A stretch of DNA of 64,000 nt from Sporosarcina sp. P34 (GTDB taxonomy: Bacteria; Bacillota; Bacilli; Bacillales_A; Planococcaceae), in assembly GCF_002743375.1 (NCBI RefSeq), contig NZ_PDZC01000001.1, forward strand, positions 496,001 to 560,000. The letters run 5' to 3'. Made by a program: the position numbers and the translations under genes. Below the pieces are notes generated by a model, which searched no databases, was not told where the DNA came from, and was given only the letters and a program-made list of their open reading frames with translations. Position 1 is the stretch's first letter. Each line of letters starts with the position of its first letter. Positions 10,716 through 20,284 of the stretch are shown here, one piece after another.

Positions 10716-12095
10716 TTAGAATTGTAGGTGTTTTTGGATATATGCTGTAACGTCTGCAATAGGCATACGTTCTTGTTCCATAGAATCACGGTGACGAACA
10801 GTCACTTGTTGGTCTTCTAGTGAATCAAAGTCAAATGTAATACAGAATGGAGTTCCGATTTCATCTTGACGACGGTAACGGCGTCCGATAGATTGGGAAT
10901 CATCATATTGTACTGGGAAATGCTTTGAAAGCTCTGCATATACTTTTTCTGCATCGTCCGCAAGTTTTTTAGACAATGGAAGGACTGCTGCTTTGATTGG
11001 TGCTAATGCTGGGTGGAAACGAAGAACGGTACGTGTATCGCCGTCTTCAAGTTCCTCCGTATCAAATGCGTCACATAGGAAAGCCAACGTTACGCGGTCC
11101 GCACCAACGGAAGGCTCGATACAGTATGGTACGTATTTTTCATTCGTAATTGGATCTTGGTAATGGAAGTCCTCGCCTGAATATTCCATATGACGCTTCA
11201 AGTCGAAGTCGGTACGGTTAGCGATTCCCCATAGCTCTCCCCAGCCGAATGGGAATTTGTATTCGATGTCCACAGTTCCTTTAGAATAGTGGGATAGCTC
11301 ATCTTCATTGTGTTCGCGAAGACGAATATTATCTTTCTTCAAACCAAGTTTCAATAATAATCCTTCAGACTGGTCAATCCAGTACTTATACCACTGCTCA
11401 TCGTCGCCTGGCTTACAGAAGAATTCAAGTTCCATTTGTTCGAACTCACGAGTACGGAATGTGAAGTTACCTGGTGTGATTTCGTTACGGAAACTTTTTC
11501 CTACTTGTGCAATACCAAAAGGTACTTTCTTTCTCATAGAGCGTTGAACATTTTTGAAGTTCACGAAGATACCTTGTGCTGTTTCAGGACGTAGGAAGAT
11601 TTGGTTAGCAGAAGAATCTGTTACACCTTGGCTTGTTTTGAACATTAAGTTGAATTGACGGATTTCAGTATAATCCAACGCATCACATGTAGGACATTTG
11701 ATTTCGTGTTCTTGAATCAAATCGAACATTTTATCAAACGGAAGGCCATCAACGACCATTTCAATTCCCTTTGCATCCAAAGCTTCTTCAATTAATTTGT
11801 CTGCACGGTGGCGGGTTTTACATTTTTTACAATCGATCATCGGATCATTGAAGTTTCCAATATGACCGGATGCTTCCCAAACTTTTGGGTTCATTAAGAT
11901 TGCGGAATCAAGACCTACGTTATAAGGTGATTCCTGGATGAATTTCTGCCACCAAGCACGCTTGATATTATTTTTTAGTTCGACACCTAGTGGACCGTAA
12001 TCCCAAGTGTTCGCTAAACCGCCATAAATATCAGACCCTGGGAATACGAATCCCCGTTGTTTTGAAAGATTGACTACTTGTTCCATAGATAACAT
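10716..12095 (-). CDS. glyQS: Glycyl-tRNA synthetase, alpha2 type
   Basis: 459 aa class II synthetase with the [13 protein letters not shown]-terminus, FRNEITP motif 2 and a C-terminal anticodon-binding domain (about 365-459) containing [13 protein letters not shown]. Two Cys pairs (CKKC, CPTC) lie in the insertion near 95-150. A longer reading from TTG at 12110 would start on the SD itself. The ATG at 12095 is 8 bases after GGAGG. It is transcribed against all its neighbours and controlled by the T-box leader upstream. B. subtilis has the unrelated two-subunit GlyQ/GlyS at this locus. Confidence 0.93.
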   Translation of the reverse strand: MLSMEQVVNLSKQRGFVFPGSDIYGGLANTWDYGPLGVELKNNIKRAWWQKFIQESPYNVGLDSAILMNPKVWEASGHIGNFNDPMIDCKKCKTRHRADKLIEEALDAKGIEMVVDGLPFDKMFDLIQEHEIKCPTCDALDYTEIRQFNLMFKTSQGVTDSSANQIFLRPETAQGIFVNFKNVQRSMRKKVPFGIAQVGKSFRNEITPGNFTFRTREFEQMELEFFCKPGDDEQWYKYWIDQSEGLLLKLGLKKDNIRLREHNEDELSHYSKGTVDIEYKFPFGWGELWGIANRTDFDLKRHMEYSGEDFHYQDPITNEKYVPYCIEPSVGADRVTLAFLCDAFDTEELEDGDTRTVLRFHPALAPIKAAVLPLSKKLADDAEKVYAELSKHFPVQYDDSQSIGRRYRRQDEIGTPFCITFDFDSLEDQQVTVRHRDSMEQERMPIADVTAYIQKHLQF

Positions 12096-12110
12096 TCTAA
12101 ACGCCTCCAA

Positions 12111-12340
12111 TTAAAATAAGCACACGTCTCCGGACATAGATCATGTCCGGGGACGAGTGCATGATAACCCGCGGTTCCACCCCGATTGGTTTTTCAACCC
12201 ACTTTCATAATGAATGTTTCAACTCCCGGCTGCCGTTTCGTGTAGGTACAGGCTTTCACTATCCCTGTTCGCTCAAAATATACACTACTTATTGACCGTT
12301 CTTCGTTTACTTGATTCAAAATTAGTTTAGCATGCTTCTC
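12111..12340 (-). promoter_or_regulatory. T-box riboswitch leader of glyQS
   Basis: Read on the minus strand, the hallmark T-box sequence GGGTGGAACCGCG lies at about 12183-12171. It is followed by a strong terminator hairpin (12160-12119) just before the SD. A candidate glycine specifier codon GGC is at 12234-12232, in the context AAACGGCAG on the 3' side of stem I. Uncharged tRNA-Gly would pair with both elements and favour antitermination. The left limit (5' end of the RNA) is approximate, and I found no convincing promoter boxes. Confidence 0.85.
12119..12160 (-). terminator. T-box terminator hairpin
   Basis: On the minus strand GCACTCGTCCCCGGACAT pairs with ATGTCCGGAGACGTGTGC around a 6-base loop, followed by TTATTTT. 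This is the regulated attenuator of the glyQS leader. Confidence 0.8.
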
Positions 12341-12418
12341 CTTTCTTCGCAATAGCGAGCGTGTTGATATATAATTAGACAGTAAATACAACTTTGAAGT
12401 CTGAAGGCGGTGACATGT

Positions 12419-13048
12419 TTGGAATTAAATACACGTCAGAATGAAATCCTCGACATCGTCAAAGGAAACGGTCCGATTACAGGAGAGCAAATTGCTGAAC
12501 GTTTACATTTGGCACGCGCTACGATCCGACCAGATTTAGCAATCTTGACGATGGCTGGATTTTTGGATGCACGACCGCGTGTAGGTTATTTCTATTCTGG
12601 TAAGAAACCTATTAAATCCGTTGCGGATGGCATGGTGGATATGATTGTAGCTAATTATCAATCGAGGCCAGTCGTCATCACTGAAAATCTATCAGTATAT
12701 GACGCGATTTGCCAACTGTTTTTAGAGGATGTTGGAACGCTATTCGTAGTGGACCAGCAGTCATTATTGACAGGCGTTGTATCACGTAAGGATCTGTTGA
12801 GAACGAGCATCGGAAGAACAGAACTAGAAAAGATACCCGTGCATGTCATTATGACAAGAATGCCGAATGTCACATATTGCAAAAAAGAAGATACACTCAT
12901 TTCCGTTGCCAAAAAAATGATGGACAGCCAAATCGATTCATTACCTATAGTTCAAGAGCGTAAAAACGGACTTGAAGTTATGGGACGAGTGACAAAAACA
13001 AATATTACTGCCGCTTTTCTTTCATTAGTGGAAGATCAAGATGTGTGA
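12419..13048 (+). CDS. ccpN: CcpN-like transcriptional repressor (HTH plus two CBS domains)
   Basis: 209 aa from TTG at 12419. The SD AAGGCGGTGA (12404-12413) fits this start and would overlap the alternative GTG at 12410. An N-terminal winged HTH (ITGEQIAERLHLARATIRPDLAI region, about 20-45) is followed by a CBS pair (about 70-200). In B. subtilis CcpN represses gluconeogenic gapB and pckA in response to ATP/ADP. ppsR follows with a short overlap of control signals, as in other Bacilli. Confidence 0.9.
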   Translation: MELNTRQNEILDIVKGNGPITGEQIAERLHLARATIRPDLAILTMAGFLDARPRVGYFYSGKKPIKSVADGMVDMIVANYQSRPVVITENLSVYDAICQLFLEDVGTLFVVDQQSLLTGVVSRKDLLRTSIGRTELEKIPVHVIMTRMPNVTYCKKEDTLISVAKKMMDSQIDSLPIVQERKNGLEVMGRVTKTNITAAFLSLVEDQDV

Positions 13049-13059
13049 GGAGTGACTAC

Positions 13060-13878
13060 ATGACAAAATTCACATTATTCATTGTCTCTGATTCCGTCGG
13101 GGAAACTGCAGGTCTTGTGACGAAAGCGGCTGCGAGTCAGTTTCGTCACGATTTAGAGACGGTTTCAATAAAAAGATTTTCATATATAGAAGAGAATTCA
13201 CAATTAGAAGAAATTGTATTCTTGGCAAAGCAACAGCAAGCGTTGATTGTCTTTACTTTGGTCAAAAGCCAGATGAGGGAACAGCTATATGTCCTTTGTG
13301 AAGAATTGGAAGTTCCTTTCGTAGACTTACTCGGTCCATTGATTGAGAAGATGGGGAACCAATTGAAACAACAACCATTTGAAGAGCCGGGTCTTGTCAG
13401 GAAGTTGGATGACGACTATTTCAAAAAAATCGAAGCAATCGAGTTTGCAGTTCGCTATGATGACGGAAGAGACACGCGTGGCATATTGGAAGCAGACATG
13501 GTTCTAATCGGTGTGTCGCGAACATCCAAAACCCCATTATCTCAATATCTCGCGAATAAAGGTTTTAAAGTGGCCAATGTGCCCCTTATGCCAGAAGTAG
13601 ACCCACCATCAGAACTTTTCTCCATTGACCCTACAAAGTGCTTTGGTCTATGTATTTCCATTGAGCAATTAAATTCGATTCGGAAATCTCGCTTGGAGGC
13701 ATTAGGCTTGAAAGATGATGCAAACTATGCGAAAATAGCACGTATTCAACAGGAGATGGACTATTTCAATGAAATTACTACACGTGTCGGTTGTAAAGTC
13801 ATCGATGTGACGAATCGCGCGGTAGAAGAGACAGCCAATACGATTCTAAAAGCATTTTCTGCAAGGAAGGCCAACTGA
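13060..13878 (+). CDS. ppsR: Pyruvate, phosphate dikinase regulatory protein (YqfL)
   Basis: 272 aa. It has the DUF299 signature: FIVSDSVGETA at the N-terminus and GVSRTSKTPLSQYLA around residue 150 (P-loop-like). The family is a bifunctional Ser/Thr kinase and pyrophosphorylase that switches PPDK or PEP synthase on and off. The ATG at 13060 follows GTGAGGAGTGA; the GTG at 13045 is part of that SD. Pairing with ccpN links it to control of the PEP-pyruvate node. Confidence 0.92.
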   Translation: MTKFTLFIVSDSVGETAGLVTKAAASQFRHDLETVSIKRFSYIEENSQLEEIVFLAKQQQALIVFTLVKSQMREQLYVLCEELEVPFVDLLGPLIEKMGNQLKQQPFEEPGLVRKLDDDYFKKIEAIEFAVRYDDGRDTRGILEADMVLIGVSRTSKTPLSQYLANKGFKVANVPLMPEVDPPSELFSIDPTKCFGLCISIEQLNSIRKSRLEALGLKDDANYAKIARIQQEMDYFNEITTRVGCKVIDVTNRAVEETANTILKAFSARKAN

Positions 13879-13903
13879 ACGATTTAGTTGGGTCTTCTTT
13901 TTT
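13865..13903 (+). terminator. Intrinsic terminator after ppsR
   Basis: GAAG(G)CCAACT pairs with AGTTGG(GT)CTTC (13865-13876, 13886-13897), followed by TTTTTT. The ppsR stop codon is within the hairpin. Confidence 0.75.
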
Positions 13904-13997
13904 CTGTGTGTCTCTACTCGGCTAATATGTCATAAATGTGACATAATTGCAGATACTGAAAATAATTATAGCAAAAAATGTCGATAAAGAAGGATTT

Positions 13998-14026
13998 TTG
14001 GAAAACGTCTAGAATTTATGTATATA
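13998..14026 (+). promoter_or_regulatory. Sigma-A promoter of dnaG-sigA
   Basis: TTGGAA (13998-14003), a 17-base spacer, then TATATA (14021-14026), 20 bases before the dnaG ATG. Confidence 0.72.
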
Positions 14027-14045
14027 GAGTGGAAATGGTGATAGA

Positions 14046-15863
14046 ATGACAAGAATATCTGACGAAACAATTGAGGAAATCCGTTCAGGAACTGACATTG
14101 TCGATTTAATCAGCGAATATGTCCAATTAGCAAAAAGAGGTAAAAACTGGTTTGGACTCTGCCCATTCCATGAAGAAGGTAGCCCGTCTTTCTCTGTTTC
14201 CGAAGACAAGCAATTATTCCATTGTTTTGGTTGCGGCGCAAGCGGTAATGCCATCACGTTCATGATGGATATGGAAAATCGATCATTCATTGACTCCATC
14301 GTCAAACTAGGCAGTCGAATGGGAGTAGAGTTGGAAAGTTCCCAAACAGACAACCAAGCGTCAAAATCCTCGTCTAATCAAAAAATGCTGAAAGCCTACA
14401 CACTGGCTGCTAATTTTTATAGCCATCTGCTCTTAAACACCATAGAAGGCGAAAAAGCATTAGAATATCTAGAAAAAAGAGGATTTACGCGTGATGAGAT
14501 AGAACAGTATGAAATAGGATGGTCTCCTGTTCAGTCAGATGCCTTATCGGCACTGCTAAAGAGACAAGGTTTTGATATGCAAGAAATGGAAACGGCAGGA
14601 CTTTGTTTCCATAAAGAAGATGGCTCAGGTTATTTTGACCGTTTCAGGGGAAGGATCATGTTTCCAATTCAGGATGATAATGGCGCAACCATCGCATTCT
14701 CCGGCAGAAGGTTGGAGGATTCTTCTTCTGACGCTAAATATATCAATAGTCCAGAAACTCCCGTCTTTGAAAAAAGCAAGGTTTTGTTTAATTTTCACCG
14801 AGCACGTCTTAATGTTCGAAAAACGGGTAAAGTAGTATTATTCGAAGGTTTCATGGATACGATTGCAGCAGATCGTGGCGGAATAGGAAATACAGTGGCT
14901 GTTATGGGTACTGCATTATCCGCGCATCATATCGTGAAATTAAAGCGAATGGCAAAAAAAATCGTCATTTGCTGTGATGGTGACTCAGCTGGCTGGGGGG
15001 CTGCCAAACGATTTGCTGACCAATTGATGGATAGCGCAATGGATGTACTCGTTGCCACATTGCCTGACAAAATGGACCCTGATGATTATATCAGTCAGCA
15101 TGGTTCAGAAGTGTTTTCGGAAAAAGTGCTTGATCAGGCGTTGTCCTATATTTCTTTTGTAGCGGCCTACTATAGAAGAGATAAGAATTTATCTGTCGAT
15201 CATGATATCAAGCAATACGTACACGAAGTATTTGACGAACTGGCTCACCGTTGTTCTCCTATCGAGAAAGATTTATTGATCCAGCAACTCCACAATGAAA
15301 CCCATGCTTCAAAAGAGTCACTTGAACAAGAATTTACTAAGTCGATTGCGAAAAAGGCAAAACAATCGAAACAATCGCATGATTCAAGTCCTGATGAAAG
15401 CAGAACTGTACAAGTAACGAGAGTCCCGGCGAATCGTACAGAAACAGATCGCGCGGAACAATTACTTCTTGCACATCTGCTGATGGACGCAGATCTATTC
15501 GAGGAAAAACGACTGGAACTTCAAGATTTATTTGTAAGAGATGATGTCATTAAAATATTCTTTAAGTTGGCAGCGTTTTATGAACAATATGATTTGCCAA
15601 ACTATCAGCGATTTGCAGAAATGTTGGAAGACCGGCAACTGAAGAAAGTCGTCATGGAAGCCATCTTAACTGAACGTTCAAAAGAGCATACCACACAAGA
15701 AGTAAATGACTGTATCCGTCATTTAAAAAGAAATCAAATGAAACGTCTAATTGATCAAAAGCGGCACGAATCTAAAGAAGCAGAAAAAAGGAACGACCTA
15801 CTGAAAGCAATGGAGTTGGCCTCGGAAGTAATCCAGCTTGTGAGATCGTTAAAGGTTCTGTAA
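14046..15863 (+). CDS. dnaG: DNA primase DnaG
   Basis: 605 aa. The N-terminal zinc ribbon is CPFH ... CFGC (about 40-64). The TOPRIM catalytic core has LFEGFMD (metal Glu) and CCDGDSAGWGAAKR. The C-terminal helicase-interaction domain is about 455-605. It makes RNA primers at the replication fork with DnaB/DnaC helicase. The SD is modest (GGTGAT). With sigA 15 bases downstream it forms the classic macromolecular-synthesis operon. Confidence 0.97.
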   Translation: MTRISDETIEEIRSGTDIVDLISEYVQLAKRGKNWFGLCPFHEEGSPSFSVSEDKQLFHCFGCGASGNAITFMMDMENRSFIDSIVKLGSRMGVELESSQTDNQASKSSSNQKMLKAYTLAANFYSHLLLNTIEGEKALEYLEKRGFTRDEIEQYEIGWSPVQSDALSALLKRQGFDMQEMETAGLCFHKEDGSGYFDRFRGRIMFPIQDDNGATIAFSGRRLEDSSSDAKYINSPETPVFEKSKVLFNFHRARLNVRKTGKVVLFEGFMDTIAADRGGIGNTVAVMGTALSAHHIVKLKRMAKKIVICCDGDSAGWGAAKRFADQLMDSAMDVLVATLPDKMDPDDYISQHGSEVFSEKVLDQALSYISFVAAYYRRDKNLSVDHDIKQYVHEVFDELAHRCSPIEKDLLIQQLHNETHASKESLEQEFTKSIAKKAKQSKQSHDSSPDESRTVQVTRVPANRTETDRAEQLLLAHLLMDADLFEEKRLELQDLFVRDDVIKIFFKLAAFYEQYDLPNYQRFAEMLEDRQLKKVVMEAILTERSKEHTTQEVNDCIRHLKRNQMKRLIDQKRHESKEAEKRNDLLKAMELASEVIQLVRSLKVL

Positions 15864-15878
15864 GGAGGTATAGTCACT

Positions 15879-17048
15879 ATGACAAAAGAAGAACAAACGG
15901 GAGAAGTAGAATTGACTCTTGAAGAAGCAAAAGCAGCAATTATTGAAGCAGGTAAAAAAACAGGTGAACTAACATTAGAGGATGTAACAGAAAAATTGGC
16001 TTCTTTCGAAATGGAGCCAGACCAATTTGAGGAGTTTTTAGATCAGATTGAAGCGCAAGAAATCGAAATGGATAGAAAAGAAGAAGCTGATCCCAAGGCT
16101 GAAAAAGAAGAGCAATTTGATTTAAATGATTTAAGTGTACCACCTGGCGTAAGAATCAACGATCCAGTCCGTATGTATTTAAAAGAAATAGGACGAGTAG
16201 ATTTATTGACGGGTAAAGAAGAAGTAGAGTTAGCGATTCGGATTATCGATGGTTTAGCTGCTGAAAAAGAGCTTGAGGAAACAGGGAAAATGACTCCTGC
16301 ATTAGATGCTACTATTATTCGTGGTGAGAATGCCAAAAAGAAATTGGCTGAAGCGAACTTACGTTTAGTTGTCAGTATTGCAAAACGCTATGTCGGTCGC
16401 GGTATGCTATTCCTAGATTTGATTCAAGAAGGAAATATGGGTCTTATTAAAGCTGTAGAGAAATTTGACCATACGAAAGGCTTTAAATTCAGTACGTATG
16501 CAACTTGGTGGATCCGTCAGGCAATCACACGCGCAATTGCAGATCAAGCACGTACCATTCGTATTCCTGTGCATATGGTGGAAACGATCAATAAATTGAT
16601 TCGTGTTCAGCGTCAATTACTCCAAGATTTAGGACGAGAGCCTTCCCCTGAAGAAATCGGAGAAGAAATGGACTTGACTCCAGAAAAAGTTCGTGAAATA
16701 TTGAAGATTGCTCAAGAGCCTGTTTCATTGGAAACGCCAATTGGTGAAGAAGACGACTCCCATCTTGGTGATTTTATCGAAGACTCAGAAGCGCAGTCTC
16801 CTTCAGACCATGCAGCTTATGAATTGTTAAAGGAACAACTTGAAGATGTTTTAGATACGTTAACAGATCGTGAAGAAAATGTATTACGTTTACGTTTTGG
16901 TCTAGACGATGGCCGCACACGTACGCTTGAAGAAGTGGGCAAAGTATTTGGTGTTACGCGTGAGCGTATTCGTCAGATTGAAGCAAAAGCACTTAGAAAG
17001 TTACGCCACCCATCACGCAGCAAACGACTTAAAGACTTCTTAGAATAA
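15879..17048 (+). CDS. sigA: Housekeeping RNA polymerase sigma factor SigA (RpoD)
   Basis: 389 aa. An acidic region 1.1 (1-90) precedes regions 1.2 to 4.2. Recognisable are region 2.4 ([17 protein letters not shown]), region 3 and the region 4.2 HTH ([17 protein letters not shown]). The strong SD TAAGGAGGT lies 11 bases upstream. It directs most vegetative transcription. A strong terminator follows. Confidence 0.98.
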   Translation: MTKEEQTGEVELTLEEAKAAIIEAGKKTGELTLEDVTEKLASFEMEPDQFEEFLDQIEAQEIEMDRKEEADPKAEKEEQFDLNDLSVPPGVRINDPVRMYLKEIGRVDLLTGKEEVELAIRIIDGLAAEKELEETGKMTPALDATIIRGENAKKKLAEANLRLVVSIAKRYVGRGMLFLDLIQEGNMGLIKAVEKFDHTKGFKFSTYATWWIRQAITRAIADQARTIRIPVHMVETINKLIRVQRQLLQDLGREPSPEEIGEEMDLTPEKVREILKIAQEPVSLETPIGEEDDSHLGDFIEDSEAQSPSDHAAYELLKEQLEDVLDTLTDREENVLRLRFGLDDGRTRTLEEVGKVFGVTRERIRQIEAKALRKLRHPSRSKRLKDFLE

Positions 17049-17053
17049 TAGGT

Positions 17054-17082
17054 GCATCGGCTGGAAATAGCCGATGCTTTTT
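17054..17082 (+). terminator. Intrinsic terminator after sigA
   Basis: GCATCGGCT/AGCCGATGC (17054-17062, 17069-17077) followed by TTTTT. Confidence 0.92.
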
Positions 17083-17128
17083 ATTCTTTATTTAAAAAAA
17101 GAAGATTGATACTATTGGAGGAGAAAGG

Positions 17129-17695
17129 ATGGCTATAGATAAGAAACAGATCATCATTTCTGAAATCCGGTATTGGAAAGCCAATAAACTCTTGCCTGAG
17201 CATTATTGTGATTTCCTCATAACCTTGTATGCACAAGGAGAAGATCCCGACGAAGTGGCAGAGAAAGAATCTTCCACCCTTCAAAGGGAACGCAGAAAGT
17301 TGCGAGCCAAACAATTTATGATTTTGCTTATTAGCTTATTGCTGGCAGGTGTAGCATCCATTGCTATGTTTGTACTGACGGAATATCCAGTCGCCACATT
17401 GACTGTTGCAGCTGTATTGGCTTTGACTTTCCTCACGTTCGTATCAAGAAAAACATTCATTAAGAAAGGTTTTGCACCATTTCTCTACATATCGATGGCT
17501 TTTCTTTTATTGATGATGTCATTGAAGATTTGGACTGCATTTTTTGATGGGGACACGACATTATTGGTCGGACTTCTCGTGTTGAATTGTGGTTTATGGT
17601 TATTTACTGGAAGAATATTAAAGTTGCTATACTTTACTATTTCAGGCTCACTAGGTCTATTAACAGTAGTCGCATTTTTACTATTATCTATATAA
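17129..17695 (+). CDS. Hypothetical polytopic membrane protein
   Basis: 188 aa. A soluble N-terminal part (1-68), rich in charged residues, precedes about five hydrophobic segments between 70 and 188. I do not recognise the family; the N-terminus vaguely recalls DUF2157-type membrane proteins. The ATG follows GGAGGAGAAAGG. It lies alone between two terminators, so it is a single-gene unit. It is not part of the B. subtilis gene order here. Confidence 0.72.
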   Translation: MAIDKKQIIISEIRYWKANKLLPEHYCDFLITLYAQGEDPDEVAEKESSTLQRERRKLRAKQFMILLISLLLAGVASIAMFVLTEYPVATLTVAAVLALTFLTFVSRKTFIKKGFAPFLYISMAFLLLMMSLKIWTAFFDGDTTLLVGLLVLNCGLWLFTGRILKLLYFTISGSLGLLTVVAFLLLSI

Positions 17696-17739
17696 ACGGA
17701 CGGAATGTGATGAAGGTATTGTTATATTCCGTCCGTTTT
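17696..17739 (+). terminator. Intrinsic terminator of the membrane-protein gene
   Basis: ACGGACGGAAT/ATTCCGTCCGT (17696-17706, 17726-17736), loop about 19 bases, followed by TTTT. Confidence 0.85.
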
Positions 17740-17752
17740 CTATATACTGTAA

Positions 17753-17787
17753 TGTAAGGGCTTACAAATGTAATAGAATGGTATAAG
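17753..17787 (+). promoter_or_regulatory. cre-like (CcpA) site overlapping the acyl-CoA dehydrogenase promoter
   Basis: TGTAAGGGCTTACA (17753-17766) is a palindrome that matches the catabolite-response element consensus at 13 of 14 positions (central C replaced by G). It covers the -35 area of a candidate promoter whose -10 is TATAAG (17782-17787). A CcpA-like repressor bound there would block transcription on good carbon sources. The spacing to a -35 is imperfect, so promoter boxes are tentative. Confidence 0.6.
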
Positions 17788-17803
17788 TGTAGAGAGGATG
17801 ATC

Positions 17804-18946
17804 ATGATGAATTTTGATTTAACTCAAGAACAGCAAATGGTGAAAAAACTGATGAGAGATTTTTCGAATGAGGAAGTAGCGCCAGGTGCAGTAGATCGTG
17901 ATCGCACGGGAAAGTTCCCGGTGGAAATTTTTCAAAAACTTTCAGAAATGGGGATGATGGGCTTACCATTTCCCGAGAAATACGGGGGTGGTGGAGCAGA
18001 CACGATCAGTTTTGCTATTGTGACGGAAGAATTGAGCCGTGCATGTGCATCGACGGGTATTACGTATTCCGCTCATATTTCACTAGGTGGTGCACCTCTC
18101 AACTTATTTGGAACAAAAGAACAAAAGCAGAAGTATCTAACGCCGATCTGTACTGGCGAATCCTTTGGGGCTTTTGGTTTGACAGAGCCTAATGCTGGGT
18201 CTGATGCTGGTGGAACAGAGACGTCTGCTGTGCTTTCTAATGGGCAGTATACGATCAACGGCTCAAAGGTCTATATTACCAATGCAAGCTATGCTAAACA
18301 CCTAGCATTGACTGCTGTGACGGGTCGTGAAGACGGCAAGAAAGAGATTAGCGCAATTATCGTACCGACAGATTTAAAAGGCTTTAAAATTATTGATAAT
18401 TATGAAAAGATGGGCTTGCATGCTTCCAATACAACAGAATTATTGCTTGAAGATGTAGTAGTTCCAGAAGAGAATCTACTTGGCGAGAGTGGAAAAGGGC
18501 TTCAGCAATTCCTTGTAACGCTTGACGGTGGTCGTATCGGTATCGGTGCGATGGCAGTAGGTATTGCGCAGGCAGCATATGAGAGGGCTTTGAAGTACTC
18601 AAAAGAACGTAAGCAATTCGGAAAGACGTTATCCTCTTTCCAAATTACACAATTCAAACTGGCTGATATGGCGATGAAGATCGAACTTGCAAGGACTATG
18701 GTGTATAAAGCGGCCTGGCTGAAAGACCAAGGTAGAAAGTTTACAAAAGAAGCTTCGATGTGTAAATTATATGCTTCCGAAATTGCTATGGAAGTTGCCA
18801 ATGAAGCGATCCAAATACACGGTGGCTATGGCTATATGCGCGAGTATGAAGTCGAACGTTATTTACGTGATGCCAAGCTTCTTGAAATTGGAGAAGGTAC
18901 TTCAGAAGTACAGCGGATGGTCATTGCTAGACAACTAGGTTGCTGA
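17804..18946 (+). CDS. Acyl-CoA dehydrogenase (short-chain/butyryl type)
   Basis: 380 aa FAD flavoenzyme. It has FGLTEPNAGSDAGG, then QIHGGYGYMREY and the C-terminal IGEGTSEVQR with the expected catalytic Glu. It oxidises acyl-CoA to trans-2-enoyl-CoA and passes electrons to ETF. Substrate length cannot be read from sequence; closest in feel to butyryl-CoA dehydrogenase (AcdA/MmgC). Three ATGs are close (17798, 17804, 17807). AGAGAGGA fits 17804 best. It is a stand-alone unit between sigA and cccA, unlike B. subtilis. Confidence 0.92.
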   Translation: MMNFDLTQEQQMVKKLMRDFSNEEVAPGAVDRDRTGKFPVEIFQKLSEMGMMGLPFPEKYGGGGADTISFAIVTEELSRACASTGITYSAHISLGGAPLNLFGTKEQKQKYLTPICTGESFGAFGLTEPNAGSDAGGTETSAVLSNGQYTINGSKVYITNASYAKHLALTAVTGREDGKKEISAIIVPTDLKGFKIIDNYEKMGLHASNTTELLLEDVVVPEENLLGESGKGLQQFLVTLDGGRIGIGAMAVGIAQAAYERALKYSKERKQFGKTLSSFQITQFKLADMAMKIELARTMVYKAAWLKDQGRKFTKEASMCKLYASEIAMEVANEAIQIHGGYGYMREYEVERYLRDAKLLEIGEGTSEVQRMVIARQLGC

Positions 18947-19014
18947 ATTGCGAATTATGGCGATTCTGTCACAAAAGACGAAAAGTCGTCCAATAACACT
19001 TTCAGTTTTCTTAT

Positions 19015-19056
19015 AGATACAGTACAATGTTAATTGTATACTGTATCTTTTACAGA
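19015..19056 (+). terminator. Probable terminator between acyl-CoA dehydrogenase and cccA
   Basis: GATACAGTACAAT (19015-19027 region) pairs with ATTGTATACTGTATC with a 2-base bulge, followed by TTTT. It is AT-rich, and a TACAAT inside could instead be the -10 of cccA. Confidence 0.5.
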
Positions 19057-19084
19057 ATAGATTCTGGTGAAGGAGGGTAATCCA

Positions 19085-19459
19085 ATGAATAAAAATCCTG
19101 TTGTACCATTTTTCCTAATTTTCGCACTCGGAATTGGACTGGTTTTCTTCATGTCACTTTATGGCTTAGATCAAAAAAAGGAAATTGCTGGAGCTAACGA
19201 AGAAGGCACTGAGCAAACAACTGAAGAAAGTGCAAACACTGGCGAATTTGATGCAGAAGCAGTTGCTCAACAGAAGTGTATTAGTTGTCACGGCGATGGC
19301 TTGGCAGGCGGAATGGGGCCGGCTTTAAATAGCTCACTTGACGCAAAAGAAGCACATGATGCAATCAAAGACGGTGTTGCTGGAACTGCAATGCCAGCTG
19401 GACTAGTTCCTGATGAGAACATAGATGAAATGGTTGATTACATTTTATCATTAGACTGA
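19085..19459 (+). CDS. cccA: Cytochrome c-550, membrane-anchored (CccA)
   Basis: 124 aa. An N-terminal membrane anchor (about 8-28) and an acidic linker are followed by a class I cytochrome c domain. Heme attachment is CISCH near residue 72, with axial Met in GTAMPAG. The ATG at 19085 is 7 bases after GAAGGAGGG; an upstream GTG at 19067 has no SD. It carries electrons outside the membrane to terminal oxidases. cccA next to trmK follows the Bacillus order. Confidence 0.93.
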   Translation: MNKNPVVPFFLIFALGIGLVFFMSLYGLDQKKEIAGANEEGTEQTTEESANTGEFDAEAVAQQKCISCHGDGLAGGMGPALNSSLDAKEAHDAIKDGVAGTAMPAGLVPDENIDEMVDYILSLD

Positions 19460-19474
19460 TTGTCTACTTAATTT

Positions 19475-19519
19475 AAAGAGCCAGTAAACCGGAGTAACTC
19501 TTGGTTTACTGGCTCTTTT
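19475..19519 (+). terminator. Intrinsic terminator after cccA
   Basis: A 16-bp stem, AAAGAGCCAGTAAACC/GGTTTACTGGCTCTTT, with a 12-base loop and T run. Confidence 0.93.
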
Positions 19520-19576
19520 GCATTGCATGAAATGAGTAGCGATTATACAATAGATAAGAATGAAAGGCGGGGAACC

Positions 19577-20284
19577 ATGAATACCAATCAATTATCGGAA
19601 CGTCTGGCGATGGTGGCCAGTTTTGTACCGAATCAAACTGTGCTTGCGGATATTGGTAGTGATCATGCCTATCTCCCATGCTATTTGATGAATAAAGGCA
19701 AGATACGGAAGGCTATCGCAGGAGAAGTGGTGACAGGTCCCTTTGAAGCGGCGACACGCAATGTAGATCTTCATGGTTTTGCGGATCGTATTGAAGTGCG
19801 TCTAGCAAATGGTTTACAAGCGATAGAAGATGCTGATCATGTCGAAACCGTAACGATTGCTGGAATGGGTGGAACATTGATTACATCCATCTTAGAAGCG
19901 GGTAAGAATCGTCTGAAGCATGTACAGCGGATCATCGCACAACCTAATCTGCATGCGATCGCGATTCGGGAATGGGCTGTAGCAAATGGATTTATTATTG
20001 TAGACGAAGAGATTTTACAAGAAGACAGTAAAATTTATGAAGTCTTAGTGTTAGAAAGAGGAACGGCTGATTACACGAGAACGGATTTGCTCGTTGGGCC
20101 AGTTTTACGACGTAAATTATCTACGGTATTCCGCGCGAAGTGGGAGCGGGAGATGCTGGAATGGCAGCGGGTCATAAAAGCCCTGGATAACGCAGAACCA
20201 ACAGAAGAAATTAAGCAAAAAAAAGCAAACATACAAGAAAATATAGAATTAGTCAGGAAGGTGTTAGCACATGAAGAAAAGTAA
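19577..20284 (+). CDS. trmK: tRNA (adenine(22)-N1)-methyltransferase TrmK
   Basis: 235 aa Rossmann methyltransferase. The SAM motif is LADIGSDHAYLP near residue 22, with later VTIAGMGGTLI. It makes m1A22 in tRNA. The ATG at 19577 follows AAAGGCGGGG; upstream in-frame ATGs lack an SD. It overlaps yqfO by 14 bases, as in other Firmicutes. Confidence 0.92.
   Translation: MNTNQLSERLAMVASFVPNQTVLADIGSDHAYLPCYLMNKGKIRKAIAGEVVTGPFEAATRNVDLHGFADRIEVRLANGLQAIEDADHVETVTIAGMGGTLITSILEAGKNRLKHVQRIIAQPNLHAIAIREWAVANGFIIVDEEILQEDSKIYEVLVLERGTADYTRTDLLVGPVLRRKLSTVFRAKWEREMLEWQRVIKALDNAEPTEEIKQKKANIQENIELVRKVLAHEEK

Noticed and set aside
12410..12418. GTG start for ccpN at 12410
   Set aside because: It lies within the SD AAGGCGGTGA, so TTG at 12419 was preferred.
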